A stretch of DNA of 64,000 nt from Deinandra increscens subsp. villosa (Eukaryota; Streptophyta; Magnoliopsida; Asterales; Asteraceae), in assembly GCA_039602395.1 (NCBI GenBank), contig JBCNJP010000023.1:90544177-90608176 (forward strand). Direction: 5' to 3'. The position numbers and the translations under genes are program-made. This document shows, piece by piece, positions 41,178 to 52,073 of this stretch (positions within the stretch are counted from its first letter, which is position 1; each line of letters opens with the position of its first letter). Under the pieces are notes generated by a model. It worked only from the letters and a program-made list of their open reading frames with translations. It was not told the DNA's origin and ran no database searches.

Positions 41178-43970
41178 CTACCAATTGGGGTCCGATAGTG
41201 CCCGAATGTAAGATGTGGGAATATGAGAAATAGGAGTGTTAGTGTGGACATGAAGATTCAGGCGAGAGACCGGTTTGCGAATCCCAGCCTTAGCACGTGT
41301 GTGCATGGGGTGAGTATTGTGAGGCAGGGTAGGAGAGGGAGAGCTCGAGGAGGTGGAGGTTGGGCTGGGACTGTTGGACGAGGTGGCGGACGGGCTCGAG
41401 GTGGGGCTGGGATCGTGAGGCGGGCTGGAGGGCGGCGTGTCATGGGCTGGGGAGTGGGCCGCTGGATTGGGCTGGGGCGGAGGGGAGGTAGTAGCCGGTT
41501 GGGCTGGCCCTGTCGGACAGGGGGGTGGCTGATCCGGAATTGACTCAGCAGTAGGTTGTTGAGAGGATATTGGGACAGGAGGGTTTTGTCGAAACGGAAA
41601 ATATTGTTCATTAAAAATCACATGTCGAGAGAGATGAACGCGTCCCGTGACCGGATCATAACAACGATAACCACGGTAGTTTGATGGGTATCCAAGAAAA
41701 ATACATCGCACAGAACGAGGTGCGAGTTTGTGAGGAGCTACCGCGGACAGGTTGGGATAACACTCGCAGCCAAAGGTGCGAAGGTGTTGATATGAGGGAT
41801 GGCGAAAATATAGGGCATATGTGGGTGAATTTAGTTTGAGCCGTGAGGTGGGTAAGATGTTGTGTAAATAGGCAGCGGTGTGAAGCGCCTCTACCCAAAA
41901 CGGGGGCGGGAGACCTGCTTGTGTGAGGAGTGCCCGAATAATATCATTAAGCCGACGAATCATTCGTTCGGCTTTCCCGTTTTGGGAAGATGTCTGAGGG
42001 CACGAATAGCGAAATACCAGGCCATTGGTGTTAGCAAAATTGTGAAATTCCCGATTATTGAATTCCCCGCCGAGGTCACACTGAAAAGATTTTATATGTT
42101 TGTGAAACTGAGTTTGGATTAGTTTATGAAATTTAACAAACGTCGGGTAGGTTTCAGATTTATATTTTAATGGATATACCCAAACGTATTGAGTATAATT
42201 ATCAATTAACACCAAATAATACTTATAGCCTGATTTGCTAGCAACCGGAGATGTCCACAAGTCACAATGTATTATATCAAAGGCACCACAAGTAAAAGAA
42301 ACAGAGTCATCAAAAGGTAAACGTTTACTGTTAGACAGTTGACATGACTGGCAAACCGACAAGTGGTTGCTCTTATTACAAAAAATAAAATTACGACGGG
42401 ATAGAAAGTCAAGAATTTGAGCACTCGGGTGACCGAGTCGTGAGTGCCAAAGACTGGACGACGACGATACTTGAAAGCAACCAGTGGACGCGGACTTGTG
42501 GGCGGTGAATGGATAAAGTTCTCCGGTGCTACTGTGGCGGGAAAGGGGCCTGCCACTCTTGAGATCCTTCAAAACAAAACCAAACGGATCAAATTCCACA
42601 CTAACATTATTATCACGAGAAAATTGACGAACCGACACAAGATTTTTAACAATTTGTGGGGCAACAAGGACATTTTTAAGTTGGTAGGTTTTGTTGGGTG
42701 TGGTGTAAGTGGCATTACCGGATCCTGTGATTGGCAAAGATTGACCATTCCCAACAAAGATGTCGCTTATATTAGGTCGGAATACAGAAGAGTTGATCAT
42801 ACCTGGGTTCCCCGCAACATGATTTGAAGCACCTGAATCCATGTACCAGTTGGGAGCCGGAGTGGTTAACTGGTTCGCCTGATGGACAGCTGCAATGTCC
42901 GTAGGGCTAAGGGCATTAAGGGGCAGGTATGGTGCTTGAGCCATATTGGCCGAAGGGTAAGCCCCCGTGGGAGGCGGTTGCAGGTTCCACGGCGCCGGGG
43001 GAGTCCAGCTCGAAGGTTGTGTAGGGTAGGGACATGGTGGGGCGTTCCACCACCCCCATGGAGGTGGAGACGGTTGAGACTGAAAGTTGCGTCCACCACC
43101 ACGCCCATAAGCGCCACCACCGCGACCACCTTGGCGATTATTAAACCGACGATTGCCCTGACTGTTGCGGCACCTGTAGTTAGATCGGTTATAGTTGTTG
43201 TTGGGGTAGGCATGTTCGGCCGGACGGGAGTGCGTATCCTGGGAACGGTTTTCAGTCGAGGCTTGAGGGTGGGGGGTGGGGTTCGGATTGGTGGAGCCGG
43301 TGTGCAGAACCTGGGGGTTGGGATTTTGGCGAGCAGAGATGCGGTGGTGTTCGAGCTGGACCATATTGCGAGCCACGTCCCACGTAGGGGAGCTCTGGTT
43401 GATGAAAGAGGCCACCGTATCGTACTCGGGTGGCAGGCCGCGAACGAATTGCAAAACTAGACGGTTGTCATCAACTGGCCTATCGAGATCACCGAGTTGT
43501 TCCGCTAGTTCCTTCAGTTTCTGACAGTAGTCATCCAAGGATGAACATGAGGCAAGCGTCAGGTTGGTGAACTCGTGATCAGCAGCAGCGGCACGAGCAC
43601 CCTTGTTACTTAGATAGTGAGACTGCAGTTTAACCCAGACTGCTCTGGCAGTCGTATCAAGTTCCAGAAAACGAACCAAAACCGCATCAGACAACGTGCT
43701 GTAGATCCACTGGAGTACCAATGCATCGATTTCTTTCCAGATTTTATAATCATCATCAGTTTCAGCGGGTGGATCTGTACCATCGATGTGATCAGTAACC
43801 TTGTATGCGATGGCTTGAAGTTTGAACAGCTTTACCCATGCAGAGTACGTGACAATCGTCCCGTCAAGAGGACGCACCTTCAGATGAATGTTATGGACCC
43901 CGTAGGCCTGCTTCAGAATTTCGGTTAGGGGGTTGACCGGATTAGGGTTTTCAACAGTTACGCCCGCCAT
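41178..43970 (-). CDS. Copia gag - protease - integrase region
   Basis: 930 codons from an ATG at 43970. Gag of the UBN2 type (about 10-250) lacks a CCHC knuckle; instead there is an Arg/Gly/Asn-rich stretch (about 250-300). Protease active site WYMDSGASNHV at about 375. Integrase zinc finger HSRLGHPS…CQSCQ, then the catalytic core with DLWTSP, DNYTQYVWVY and TSSQNGKAERM, followed by a Pro/Ser-rich tail. It ends at TAG 41178-41180 inside DPNW*VAM, a motif that in intact relatives is continuous into reverse transcriptase. So a single nonsense change splits gag-int from RT-RH. Many shorter antisense open frames overlap it and are not genes. Confidence 0.93.
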   Translation of the reverse strand: MAGVTVENPNPVNPLTEILKQAYGVHNIHLKVRPLDGTIVTYSAWVKLFKLQAIAYKVTDHIDGTDPPAETDDDYKIWKEIDALVLQWIYSTLSDAVLVRFLELDTTARAVWVKLQSHYLSNKGARAAAADHEFTNLTLASCSSLDDYCQKLKELAEQLGDLDRPVDDNRLVLQFVRGLPPEYDTVASFINQSSPTWDVARNMVQLEHHRISARQNPNPQVLHTGSTNPNPTPHPQASTENRSQDTHSRPAEHAYPNNNYNRSNYRCRNSQGNRRFNNRQGGRGGGAYGRGGGRNFQSQPSPPPWGWWNAPPCPYPTQPSSWTPPAPWNLQPPPTGAYPSANMAQAPYLPLNALSPTDIAAVHQANQLTTPAPNWYMDSGASNHVAGNPGMINSSVFRPNISDIFVGNGQSLPITGSGNATYTTPNKTYQLKNVLVAPQIVKNLVSVRQFSRDNNVSVEFDPFGFVLKDLKSGRPLSRHSSTGELYPFTAHKSASTGCFQVSSSSSLWHSRLGHPSAQILDFLSRRNFIFCNKSNHLSVCQSCQLSNSKRLPFDDSVSFTCGAFDIIHCDLWTSPVASKSGYKYYLVLIDNYTQYVWVYPLKYKSETYPTFVKFHKLIQTQFHKHIKSFQCDLGGEFNNREFHNFANTNGLVFRYSCPQTSSQNGKAERMIRRLNDIIRALLTQAGLPPPFWVEALHTAAYLHNILPTSRLKLNSPTYALYFRHPSYQHLRTFGCECYPNLSAVAPHKLAPRSVRCIFLGYPSNYRGYRCYDPVTGRVHLSRHVIFNEQYFPFRQNPPVPISSQQPTAESIPDQPPPCPTGPAQPATTSPPPQPNPAAHSPAHDTPPSSPPHDPSPTSSPSATSSNSPSPTSTSSSSPSPTLPHNTHPMHTRAKAGIRKPVSRLNLHVHTNTPISHIPTSYIRALSDPNW

Positions 43971-44118
43971 TGAAAGAGACGAAGAGGGGGACCGAAAAGG
44001 ATGCCGGCGATGGAGAGGGGGGGGGGGGGCTGACGCAGTCGTGACTGCAGCCGCCGGCGACGGCGGTGGGAGAGGGATTGACGGAAGCTTGGAGAAAAAG
44101 AAAAGGTTTTTAGGGTTA

Positions 44119-44132
44119 GGCTCTGATTACCA
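44119..44132 (-). other. Primer binding site of the copia element
   Basis: TGGTAATCAGAGCC directly abuts the 5' LTR. The 3' end of plant tRNA-iMet (…GGCUCUGAUA-CCA), encoded at 53727-53798, pairs with it except for one extra A. Confidence 0.85.
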
Positions 44133-44254
44133 TGTAAACTTTGATAATTCTCATTAACACAAATAATTACAAAGGCCCTATTTATACAAAACGTATTTAC
44201 GAAACACCCCTCTAACTATATAAATAATACATACGAGAATATATACATCTAATA
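44133..44254 (-). repeat. 5' LTR of the copia element
   Basis: 122 bp; one mismatch to the 3' LTR. Very short for a copia LTR. Confidence 0.95.
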
Positions 44255-44259
44255 TTGTC

Positions 44260-47021
44260 TAGCCAGAATCTCATTTGGCCTGCCATTCCCAAGTAACCAC
44301 ACCCTTAATAGAGTTTGCAATGTCTATGTTGTGCGATTATAAATTTATAATAATGTATAAAACCATATTTTATTCAACTTTCCGAAAAAGAAATATATGC
44401 ATGCTTATAAAATGTCGATGAAAATGTTTTATCATAGGAAAAAGTTAATTTTTTTAAAGGAAATGTTTTAATATAAATATTTTGTCGATTGAGAAACCAA
44501 GAATCATCAAAAAGCTTCATTTTCATTTTTAGTCGTCTAGCCAACTCATAAGGTTAACCATTTTAACTGCCATATCGCAACATTTGATACTGGGTTAACC
44601 TACACTAATTTGAGTAGCATTTTGAGCTAACCCTAAATTGAAATAATTGAATCCAGTATGATTTGACTTAGAATAGGCTAAGTGGTAAAAATGTTCGTGA
44701 AAGTAAACAAATGAACGAGACATTTGTTCACATGTTCGTTCGATTAAATAAATGAAAAAAATTTGTATTCATGTTTGTTCTTACCAAATAATTCACGATC
44801 AGTTGGCTGAAGTTTACAGTTTTAGGATCATATACTCAAATTTAGGATTTAGCTTTGGTGTTTAGTTTAATGTTACACCTTTAAATTTTAGGGATTATGC
44901 ATGGTCTATGATTAGAGTTCAAAGAGTCGGTTCCTAACATTTTAAAATGAGTTCAATAAAACGATTTGATTTTTTTTAAGAAGGAAATAATTAAATTTCT
45001 AAAAGATTTTATATATATTATATTTAAAAAGACGAAAAACCAAAACTAAGATTTTATCATGTTCTCCCCAGAAATGCCATGTTACTCTCTGCCACCTTTT
45101 CGCTATGATTTGAGAGAGGATCCTATTCCTGTCATTGTCTCCCGCATCTTTCTCCAATTTTATTTCGCAAATATTATAATTTTTTTTCTCCAACAAAACC
45201 ACATATGTAATATTACATATAAGATATATAAGTTTTACAATGAAGTGATAGGTAACCAGATAAAAAGATGAGCCGTGACCTTTCTTTTGAATAGCGAAGC
45301 TAATCCTATTAAATAGTGGTAAAACTTAAACAAAAACTCGGACAAGGTTATAAGTCACAAAACCTTAAATCAAGGGAGCCATACTTAATACATATGAAAT
45401 TTTCGGAAAATAATCACAAAAATATACCCTACTGGGCGAGAAAACCGCATGGCCCATCCCCCTCCCCCCGCGCGGGCGTGGCGTCTAAGCTACTAAAAAC
45501 AAAGTTTTTGTTCTTAGTTGTCAAAAAAACCGTATGGCCCTACTATTCACGACCCGTTAAACCTTGTTAAAAAATTTAAAGCCTTCAAAACTAAGAAGAC
45601 AAATGTATTGAAAACAAAAAGGATAAAGATTCTATTTAACTAAGGTTTATTAAAATGAAATAATAAATTTAGAGAAAATCGTGATAGTAGTGATTTTTTA
45701 AATATGTTATATAACTATATGTGTACAGTGATAAGATGCACGTGAATATTAGGTTAAACGTCTGTATATTATATATAAAATAAAAATTTATATCTAATAT
45801 ATAATATTACTTATAACCAACTCTTAGTAGTGTTTGTCGCGGCCAAATGAGTGTTAACTGTTAAGTGGTAACTTAATTTGGTTAAATTCCTATCAACGAC
45901 AGTAATTTTGATGAAGGAGATTAATTTACATGCTTTTATAGAATTCAAGTTTCAAATATCTATTTTTTTAGATTTTTTTTGTTATCCGAATACAGATTTT
46001 ATATACTCGTGATACTTTAGTCTAAAATTAGATCCTTAATTTTTTTTGAACGGCATATTTTTTTACTTCACCTATTTGTTAATTCACCAAATAAACTTTG
46101 TTTTTTTATCACTACAACAAAAAAGTGATCAAACTGAAAAAGTATTGTCACACATGTCGTTCATTGATCACTATAAAGTGTGTAAGACTAAGGTTTAATT
46201 TAAAAAAGAAAGCTTGGTGTAATTATGTGGTTGGAGAAAATACAATATAAAGAAAGGTTAAACATTATAATTTAATACAATATAGCAAAGCAAAATACAA
46301 ATAAAGGAAACGAAGCATAAACCGGATAACAAAGTTCGAGCAGGAGCATATCAATTTCCTGCAAAAGGACAGAAGAAACAGAAAACAAAACAAGAGAATC
46401 AGGCTTGTGTTTAATATAATTTCTTTAAACAGATTCGTTGTTTGTTCCCAAGATACACTAGTTTAAAATAGTGTGAACTGTCGGACTTGCACTTGACGTA
46501 AAATGAAGTGAAACGAGTTTGTAGCAAAGAGATGATAAATCGCAGATAGTGTATTCTTCTAGTTGTCTTTTTGTTCAAGAATTATCCGATTAATATTGTT
46601 AATCTAAAATATATAAAACTCTACTTTTTTTTTTAATAGCCTTTTATTCCCATAAAAAAAATAAGCCAGTCAGATACAAATACCAAAGTCAATAATTACA
46701 CAAAAACATCCCAAGAGATAAAACTCAAATTTATAATTATTAAAACAATTACCATTTATTTAACTGACAAATAAATATCTATATTTTTTGAAAGGCACAT
46801 TTTTTTTTCTTCACAAAACCAAGCAAGAAGCTTGGACAAATAAATATCTATTATGTGCAGTACAGCTCTATCCAATTTCTGTTTAAGATATTATTATTTA
46901 CTGCAACAGGCTGTCAATGGTACACTATTTACTTACTTACCAGAAGTGGGCCCAGTTTGGGCAGTAGATGGGCCCAGCAACACAAATGTGACCCTGTCTT
47001 CTGATCCATCCAACATAGTAG
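44260..47021. other. Intergenic, 2.8 kb, no recognised gene
   Basis: AT-rich. Two short tracts look like non-LTR tails on the minus strand: GCCGTTC followed by A8 (about 46046-46056) and a variant near 46790. A C/G-rich patch at 45450-45482 is flanked by 'aaaaccg(c/t)atggccc' on each side (45439 and about 45527). No open frame with recognisable similarity. Confidence 0.4.
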
Positions 47022-47024
47022 TAA

Positions 47025-48268
47025 GGCAGGAGGGAGTGGTGTCAAATACGCCGCTGGCGCCGGCGGCGTCGCCGGCGAACACCGCCGCCAGGCCTGCGGC
47101 GCCGCCAAAAACAATGTCTTCAAACTAGTTTTCGCCGGAGTTGTGTGGTGGTGGGGCCCGCTCAAAGAGCCGTTGGTAACGGCTATTTCTATTAAAAAAA
47201 AAAAACTTTTTTTTTTCAAATTTAACACTATATATATATATATATACCCACTACCTATCAAATACCCACATTCATCTCAAATACTCATTCACTTCAAAAT
47301 TTAACTCCAACTTCACCTCAAAATGTATCAACGATGGTCTACCGACGAAGAGGTTGCGTTAGCTAACGCTTGGGTGCACGTCTCCAACGATAAAGATAGT
47401 CACTCAAAACCGCTTAGTTTCTGGTGTCAAGTACTTGAGCACTTCAACAAAGAACTTGGTGGTACCAACAAAACCAAAGACCAGTTGAACTCGAAGTGGC
47501 AGAAAATGAACGACAAAGTCAACAAGTTCGAAGCTGTGTACTCCGAGATTGAACGAAAAGCTACACTAGCGGATCTTGAATCGGGTTTGATGTTTAAGGC
47601 GTTTCACGAATACCGCAAAGTTCATGACAAAAAGGGTTTTCAACACGTCGAGGTTTGGACAATAATGAGGGAGCATTTCCAACGGGCGTCAACTTCGGGG
47701 AGTAACTAAAATGTTTGTGATGTCCTTTTTTATTTAAATAAATGTATTGTTTTTTAATAAATGTAGTATGTTATTTTTAAATAAATGTATTGTTTTTTAA
47801 TAAATAAAACATTAAAATAAACCCACAACTTAAGATATTTATTAAAACTGAAATACAACATAAGATACTTATTCAAACTGAGACACACGCACGTAGATTA
47901 TTAACCAGACGAGTAGCCATCTGAGACATAGTCCTCTGGATAGTGTACTTATTAAATATTATTATTCAAATTTTATTTTTTTATTCAAATAACAATTAAA
48001 ATAATGTTTTTTTAATTAATGTAGTGTTTTTTTAAATAAATCTAGTATTTTATAAAAAATAATTCAAGCTTTAATTTATAAAATATAAAAAGAAATAAAT
48101 AAAAACATTAAAATAAACCCACCTAGAATTCCTCAAAAACCTCACCACTCCTTCCCAAAATCCTTCAAAATCCTTTAAAATCCTTACTTTTTCTCTCTCC
48201 TGCGTGGCACACTCCTATTGGTTCTCCTCCAACTTATCTACCTCAAAACTTCACCACTCCCTCCTCCC
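47025..48268 (+). mobile_element. PIF/Harbinger element with ORF1 only
   Basis: Inverted ends GGCAGGAGGGAGTGGTG (47025) and GGGAGGAGGGAGTGGTG (complement, 48268), one difference in the first 15 bases; flanks TAA and TGA fit a mutated 3-bp TWA duplication. The left subterminal region (47045-47110) is extremely GC-rich. It encodes the Myb-like ORF1 protein but no DDE transposase; the 560 bp after ORF1 is AT-rich. Confidence 0.8.
47323..47709 (+). CDS. Harbinger ORF1 Myb/SANT-like protein
   Basis: 128 codons from ATG to TAA. Begins YQRWSTDEEVALANAWVHVS, a trihelix/SANT-like helix with spaced tryptophans, then FWCQVLEHFNKEL, and NSKWQKMNDKVNKFEAVYSEIE, typical of plant PIF/Harbinger ORF1 and of proteins annotated as 'glutathione S-transferase T3-like' because of shared domain history. 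In active Harbinger elements this protein helps the transposase bind ends and enter the nucleus. The frame is unbroken, shorter than many ORF1 proteins, and stands alone inside an element lacking transposase, so it could only act in trans. A TATA-rich tract (47231-47246) lies about 80 bp upstream. Confidence 0.8.
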   Translation: MYQRWSTDEEVALANAWVHVSNDKDSHSKPLSFWCQVLEHFNKELGGTNKTKDQLNSKWQKMNDKVNKFEAVYSEIERKATLADLESGLMFKAFHEYRKVHDKKGFQHVEVWTIMREHFQRASTSGSN

Positions 48269-49507
48269 TGAATCAAGATTCTGCATAAATAAATGCGAAG
48301 ACCCCATTTCATATGAAACCCATAATGCATGTGTGGTGGTCTTGAGTCGGTATTCAATCAATACATCCATCATCCATGATTCTTAATTTCTTTTCTCTAT
48401 CTCAGGCTATCTTCCCATCAACATCTCACCGCAAACTACTATGCATTCAAAATCAAGATTCTCACATACGCAAATCATGTGCCTTTTAGTTACATGTTAA
48501 TTCATACTGTTGAGATTGAAATCAGATGATCGGTCAATTATATAGTTAGGAGTTAGGGGAACTGTCGAACTCATGAATTCATTTTTTTCCCAGAGGTTGG
48601 TTGTTTAAAGCTATTTATTAAATATTTTGGAATGGTTCGGGTTGGGTCATTAAGTAAAATTAATAAAAACCAAATTAAATCTAAAATGCATAACAAAAGT
48701 TGTAAAGTAGGTCAAATAGAAATACAAAATAAGTAGAGTTGCTATGGGTTTTTATTTTTTGAAACATAATTATCACATCATCTGAGGAAACATTTCTATG
48801 CAACTTTTTTCAATATAACAAATACAATTACAATTCAAATTTTCATATCAGATTTCATATACTTCATTGCGGAGAAACATCTCGATCTCATCATTAGATG
48901 TTGCAACGGGCTAAACAAGAGCACTTTAATGTATGGTACACCAATTTATATAAAAGATGTTTTTCAGGGAGAATTGCTTGTGTATTGTGGTTGGAAAAAG
49001 TAAATCTAGGCTATAGGTAATTCGGAATTGGGTTAAGATTATTAGGCTTCATCTATAATGAGTAATGTAAATTTGGTATTAATTTAATTAGTTTTAGATT
49101 ATTTTTTATATCAAAAACTAGTTTGTTTATATTTGTAAAATAAAACATAATATTATTTTTTTGAAGACCGAGTTCGTTGTCAAAGCTTTTTGAGGGCCGC
49201 TGACGAATTTTCTTGGATGTCACTCAATATCGGATCGTATATAACAATAAAAAAAGTCATGAGTGACGACTAAAGCATAGGAGATGTTTGTCGAGTCGTG
49301 GAGATAGTTGTCAAACATGTAAATATTGTTAATTTTTTCATTTTTAGTTTATAGTTTTACAATTGTGTGAGTGTAAACAACCCACAAGGTCATTCGTACT
49401 ATATATACTTCCACCCAAACATACTTAACAGTTGATTTGTTGTATTTCATTGATTAAATCAAGCGATGGATTACTCCATATATCGCGTGATTACAAAGAT
49501 AAAAAAG
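48269..49507. other. Intergenic, no recognised gene
   Basis: AT-rich; a 60-codon frame at 48204-48386 crosses the end of the Harbinger element and is not called. Confidence 0.4.
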
Positions 49508-49515
49508 ATAACAAT

Positions 49516-50115
49516 CAGGGGCGGAACTAGAAAAGTTTTTGAGAGGATCCACAATTTTTTTTTACGGAGTCACTAGTTTTAGATGGTTGGTTACAGACAC
49601 GCGTTGCAGCACGACATTGCGAGTAAAGAAAAATACCCGATTAAAAAAACTCTACATGATTTGATAAAAAATTATGTGCCGTAACATTGACAACGATATA
49701 ATAGCAAAAAAATACTAGTAAATGGCTAAAAATGAAGAGAAAATAAAAAGTAACGCGTGAAAAAAAATAATATGACAAAATATTTGCATATTAATAAAAT
49801 CTATATTTTTATATATTGTAATATTGCATTATAAAAAGGGTCTATGATAAATATATTTGAAAAAATAATAAAGAAAGCTGGGAAAAATGAAAAAAAGGTT
49901 GAGCACAAGATTTGAACTTGCACCACTTCAAAATCAAACAAGGGATTTTACCACTAGGCTAGTTGCTTGCTTTGCTTTATTTTCACAAACTAAGTATTTA
50001 TTATGTCCTCTTCACAATTTTTTTATATAAAAAAACCGTTCACATAATTTCCACTTTGCGTACGAGGTTGAGGGAGTCCACGGAAACCCCTGGGCCTACA
50101 TTAGGTCCGCCCTTG
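49516..50115. mobile_element. hAT element with embedded tRNA-like sequence
   Basis: Perfect 8-bp duplication ATAACAAT (49508-49515, 50116-50123); ends CAGGGGCGGA and inverted CAAGGGCGGA. 600 bp, no transposase. At 49910-49970 the minus strand has CTAGCCTAGTGGTAAAA (A-box-like) and, some 35 bases on, CAAGTTCAAATCTTG (B-box-like), so a tRNA- or SINE-derived piece lies inside. Confidence 0.9.
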
Positions 50116-50234
50116 ATAACAATAACAATGAACCTATCCAAGTCTACCTAAATAAATCAAATACTACCTAAATATGACTATAGACTAGATTCCAATAGAT
50201 AATGATAACCGATATATCTAGAGTAAGAAATTTT

Positions 50235-50450
50235 CTAGCTTACCCCACAAGCTAAACCAGGTCTTCTACGTGAAGCTTGGGCAGTGGAAAACCCCTTGGT
50301 CAATAAGTCTACAATGTTATAATATAACTAGTAGGTACATAGAAACTCGAAGTACCATTTCTCGTAAGAAGTGGAGATCAATCTATAGATGTTAGTCATG
50401 CTAGTTAAATGCTAAATATATGGCACTAAAATTGTCACACTACAAGATGG
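50235..50450 (-). pseudogene. Copia RNase H remnant
   Basis: Minus-strand translation gives broken text like CDNFSAIYLAFN, then KHIDLHFLREMVLR, then DLLTKGFS, matching the order CDN-SAxYLAxNP, KHIxxDxHFxRE, ADxxTKGL of copia RNase H. Stops interrupt it and no LTRs were found. An old fragment. Confidence 0.7.
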
Positions 50451-50702
50451 CTCATCAAGTGAGATATAATCCAACAAATATATGTTGAGAGGACCATTTT
50501 TAAAATCCAAGAGCTCTAGAAAACCATTAGTTCATTGGACAACTTATAATTATGTCTAAAACAACTTATAATTACATTACTAATAATGCCTATATTAATT
50601 ACCAAGGACAATAAACAAATCAACATTGACCCCCTTAATAGCATTTGGACATATCATACGTAACAATCTACAAACATATTTAAACCTCAATAATCGCATG
50701 TT

Positions 50703-50797
50703 GCCACGTGTCTTATCCTAGCCATGTTGACTTGTTTACCCCTAATTAGTGTCGGCACGTGACTGCCAAAAATCGTCACCCATGCCTCTATATTAAC
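50703..50797 (+). promoter_or_regulatory. Promoter of the DRT100-like gene with two G-boxes
   Basis: CACGTG occurs at 50705-50710 (GCCACGTGTC) and 50756-50761 (GGCACGTGAC), followed by a TATA-like CTATATTAAC (50788-50797) about 180 bp before the ATG. Paired ABRE/G-box elements suggest ABA, light or stress control; inference only. Confidence 0.55.
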
Positions 50798-50972
50798 CCT
50801 TTCCCCCTTCACTCTCTTCACCACCTCTCCAACTCAACTCTCAAACGTCGTCGTTCTAATTTCTAACACATCAATTCATCAAAAGTTCAAAACTAAAACT
50901 AGTAACCAAAACACAAAAAACATACTAAAAGTGTGTTTATTGTTTTGTGTGTGTGTGAAAGCTAGGGTGAAA

Positions 50973-52073
50973 ATGGCTACTTTCTTGTGGTGGATAATGA
51001 CGGCGGTTCTGGCGTTCACTGTGAGTATGACGGTGAACGCCTGCCCGCCGTCTGACCTGGCGGCGTTACTAGCAGTCAAAGCCGCGTTACACGAGCCTTA
51101 TTTGGGCATATTCAACTCGTGGACGGGCAATGACTGCTGTAACAAATGGTACGGAGTTACCTGCGACCCGTCTAATAAACGGGTCGCGGATATCGCGCTC
51201 CGTGGAGAGTCCGAAGACCCGATTTTCCAGAAGGCGAAACGGACCGGGTACATGACCGGTCAAATCTCTCCCGCTATTTGCAAACTAGACAGGCTAGCGA
51301 ATGTAATTATTGCAGATTGGAAGGGTATTTCGGGAATTATACCTTCGTGTGTAACCGCTCTGCCGTTCTTACGTCATCTAGATCTCACCGGAAACCAAAT
51401 CTCCGGCGCGATTCCTTCCGATATCGGAAAACTCAGCCAGCTGACGGTTTTAAACCTGCCGGACAACAAACTCACCGGAATAATTCCGGCGTCGATCGGA
51501 AATTTATCATCGTTGATGCATTTAGATCTACGAAACAACATGATATCAGGAAGCTTACCGCAAAACATCGGGAAGCTTCGGATGCTCAGCCGCGCGTTGC
51601 TGAGCGGCAACCAGATCTCCGGTCAGATTCCGAGAACCGTTCAGCACATCTACCGCCTCTCCGATCTCGACCTCTCGTTGAACCGGATCTCCGGTCCGAT
51701 TCCTGAATCGCTCGGGAAGATGGCGGTTCTCGCGACGTTGAATCTCGACGGAAACATGATTTCCGGCACTTTACCGGCGACGTTGATAAACTCCGGGATA
51801 AGCATTCTGAACGTGAGCAGAAACGCCATTGAAGGCGGCATTCCGGACGTTTTCGGGCCGAGATCTTACTTCATGGTGATGGATTTGTCGTATAACAAAC
51901 TGAAAGGTCCGATTCCGAAGTCGATAACGTCGGCGGCGTACGTCGGACATCTGGATCTGAGCCATAACCATATGTGTGGAGCGATTCCGGCAGGTTCGTG
52001 GTTCGATCACCTCGAAGCGTCGTCGTTTACGTTCAATGACTGTTTGTGTGGGAAGCCTCTTCGAGCTTGTTGA
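50973..52073 (+). CDS. DRT100-like: DRT100-like secreted leucine-rich-repeat protein
   Basis: 366 residues, single exon, ATG at 50973 (the frame is open upstream only from a GTG). Residues 1-23 form a signal peptide (TFLWWIMTAVLAFTVSM). An LRRNT_2 cap follows with its Cys pairs (SDLAALLAVKAAL…GNDCCNKWYGVTCD). About ten plant-type extracellular LRRs (xxLxxLDLxxNxISGxIPxxIGxL) span about 95-340. The C-terminal cap ends CLCGKPLRAC. No membrane anchor or kinase, so it is secreted or wall/ER-located. The Arabidopsis namesake was isolated by complementing DNA-repair-deficient E. coli, but the structure argues for an extracellular ligand-binding role; relatives include polygalacturonase-inhibitor-type LRR proteins. 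Complete and GC-richer than its surroundings. Confidence 0.93.
   Translation: MATFLWWIMTAVLAFTVSMTVNACPPSDLAALLAVKAALHEPYLGIFNSWTGNDCCNKWYGVTCDPSNKRVADIALRGESEDPIFQKAKRTGYMTGQISPAICKLDRLANVIIADWKGISGIIPSCVTALPFLRHLDLTGNQISGAIPSDIGKLSQLTVLNLPDNKLTGIIPASIGNLSSLMHLDLRNNMISGSLPQNIGKLRMLSRALLSGNQISGQIPRTVQHIYRLSDLDLSLNRISGPIPESLGKMAVLATLNLDGNMISGTLPATLINSGISILNVSRNAIEGGIPDVFGPRSYFMVMDLSYNKLKGPIPKSITSAAYVGHLDLSHNHMCGAIPAGSWFDHLEASSFTFNDCLCGKPLRAC

Larger units (their letters stand above)
39670..44254 (-). mobile_element. Ty1/copia retrotransposon, nearly intact and young
   Basis: Two 122-bp LTRs (39670-39791, 44133-44254) differ at one base. TSD TTGTC (39665-39669, 44255-44259). On the minus strand the LTR runs TATTAGATG…GTTTACA, so one end is not the usual TG. 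PBS TGGTAATCAGAGCC (44119-44132) abuts the 5' LTR and fits tRNA-iMet apart from one extra A; a purine-rich GCGGGGGCG abuts the 3' LTR (about 39792-39800). Internal coding covers gag, protease, integrase, reverse transcriptase and RNase H in one frame, split by a single TAG. Confidence 0.95.

Noticed and set aside
41223..43524. Several 80-190 codon plus-strand frames
   Set aside because: Antisense shadows of the copia gag-integrase frame, without any domain.
50931..50972. Upstream extension of the DRT100-like protein
   Set aside because: It would start at GTG and spoil the signal peptide; ATG 50973 is preferred.
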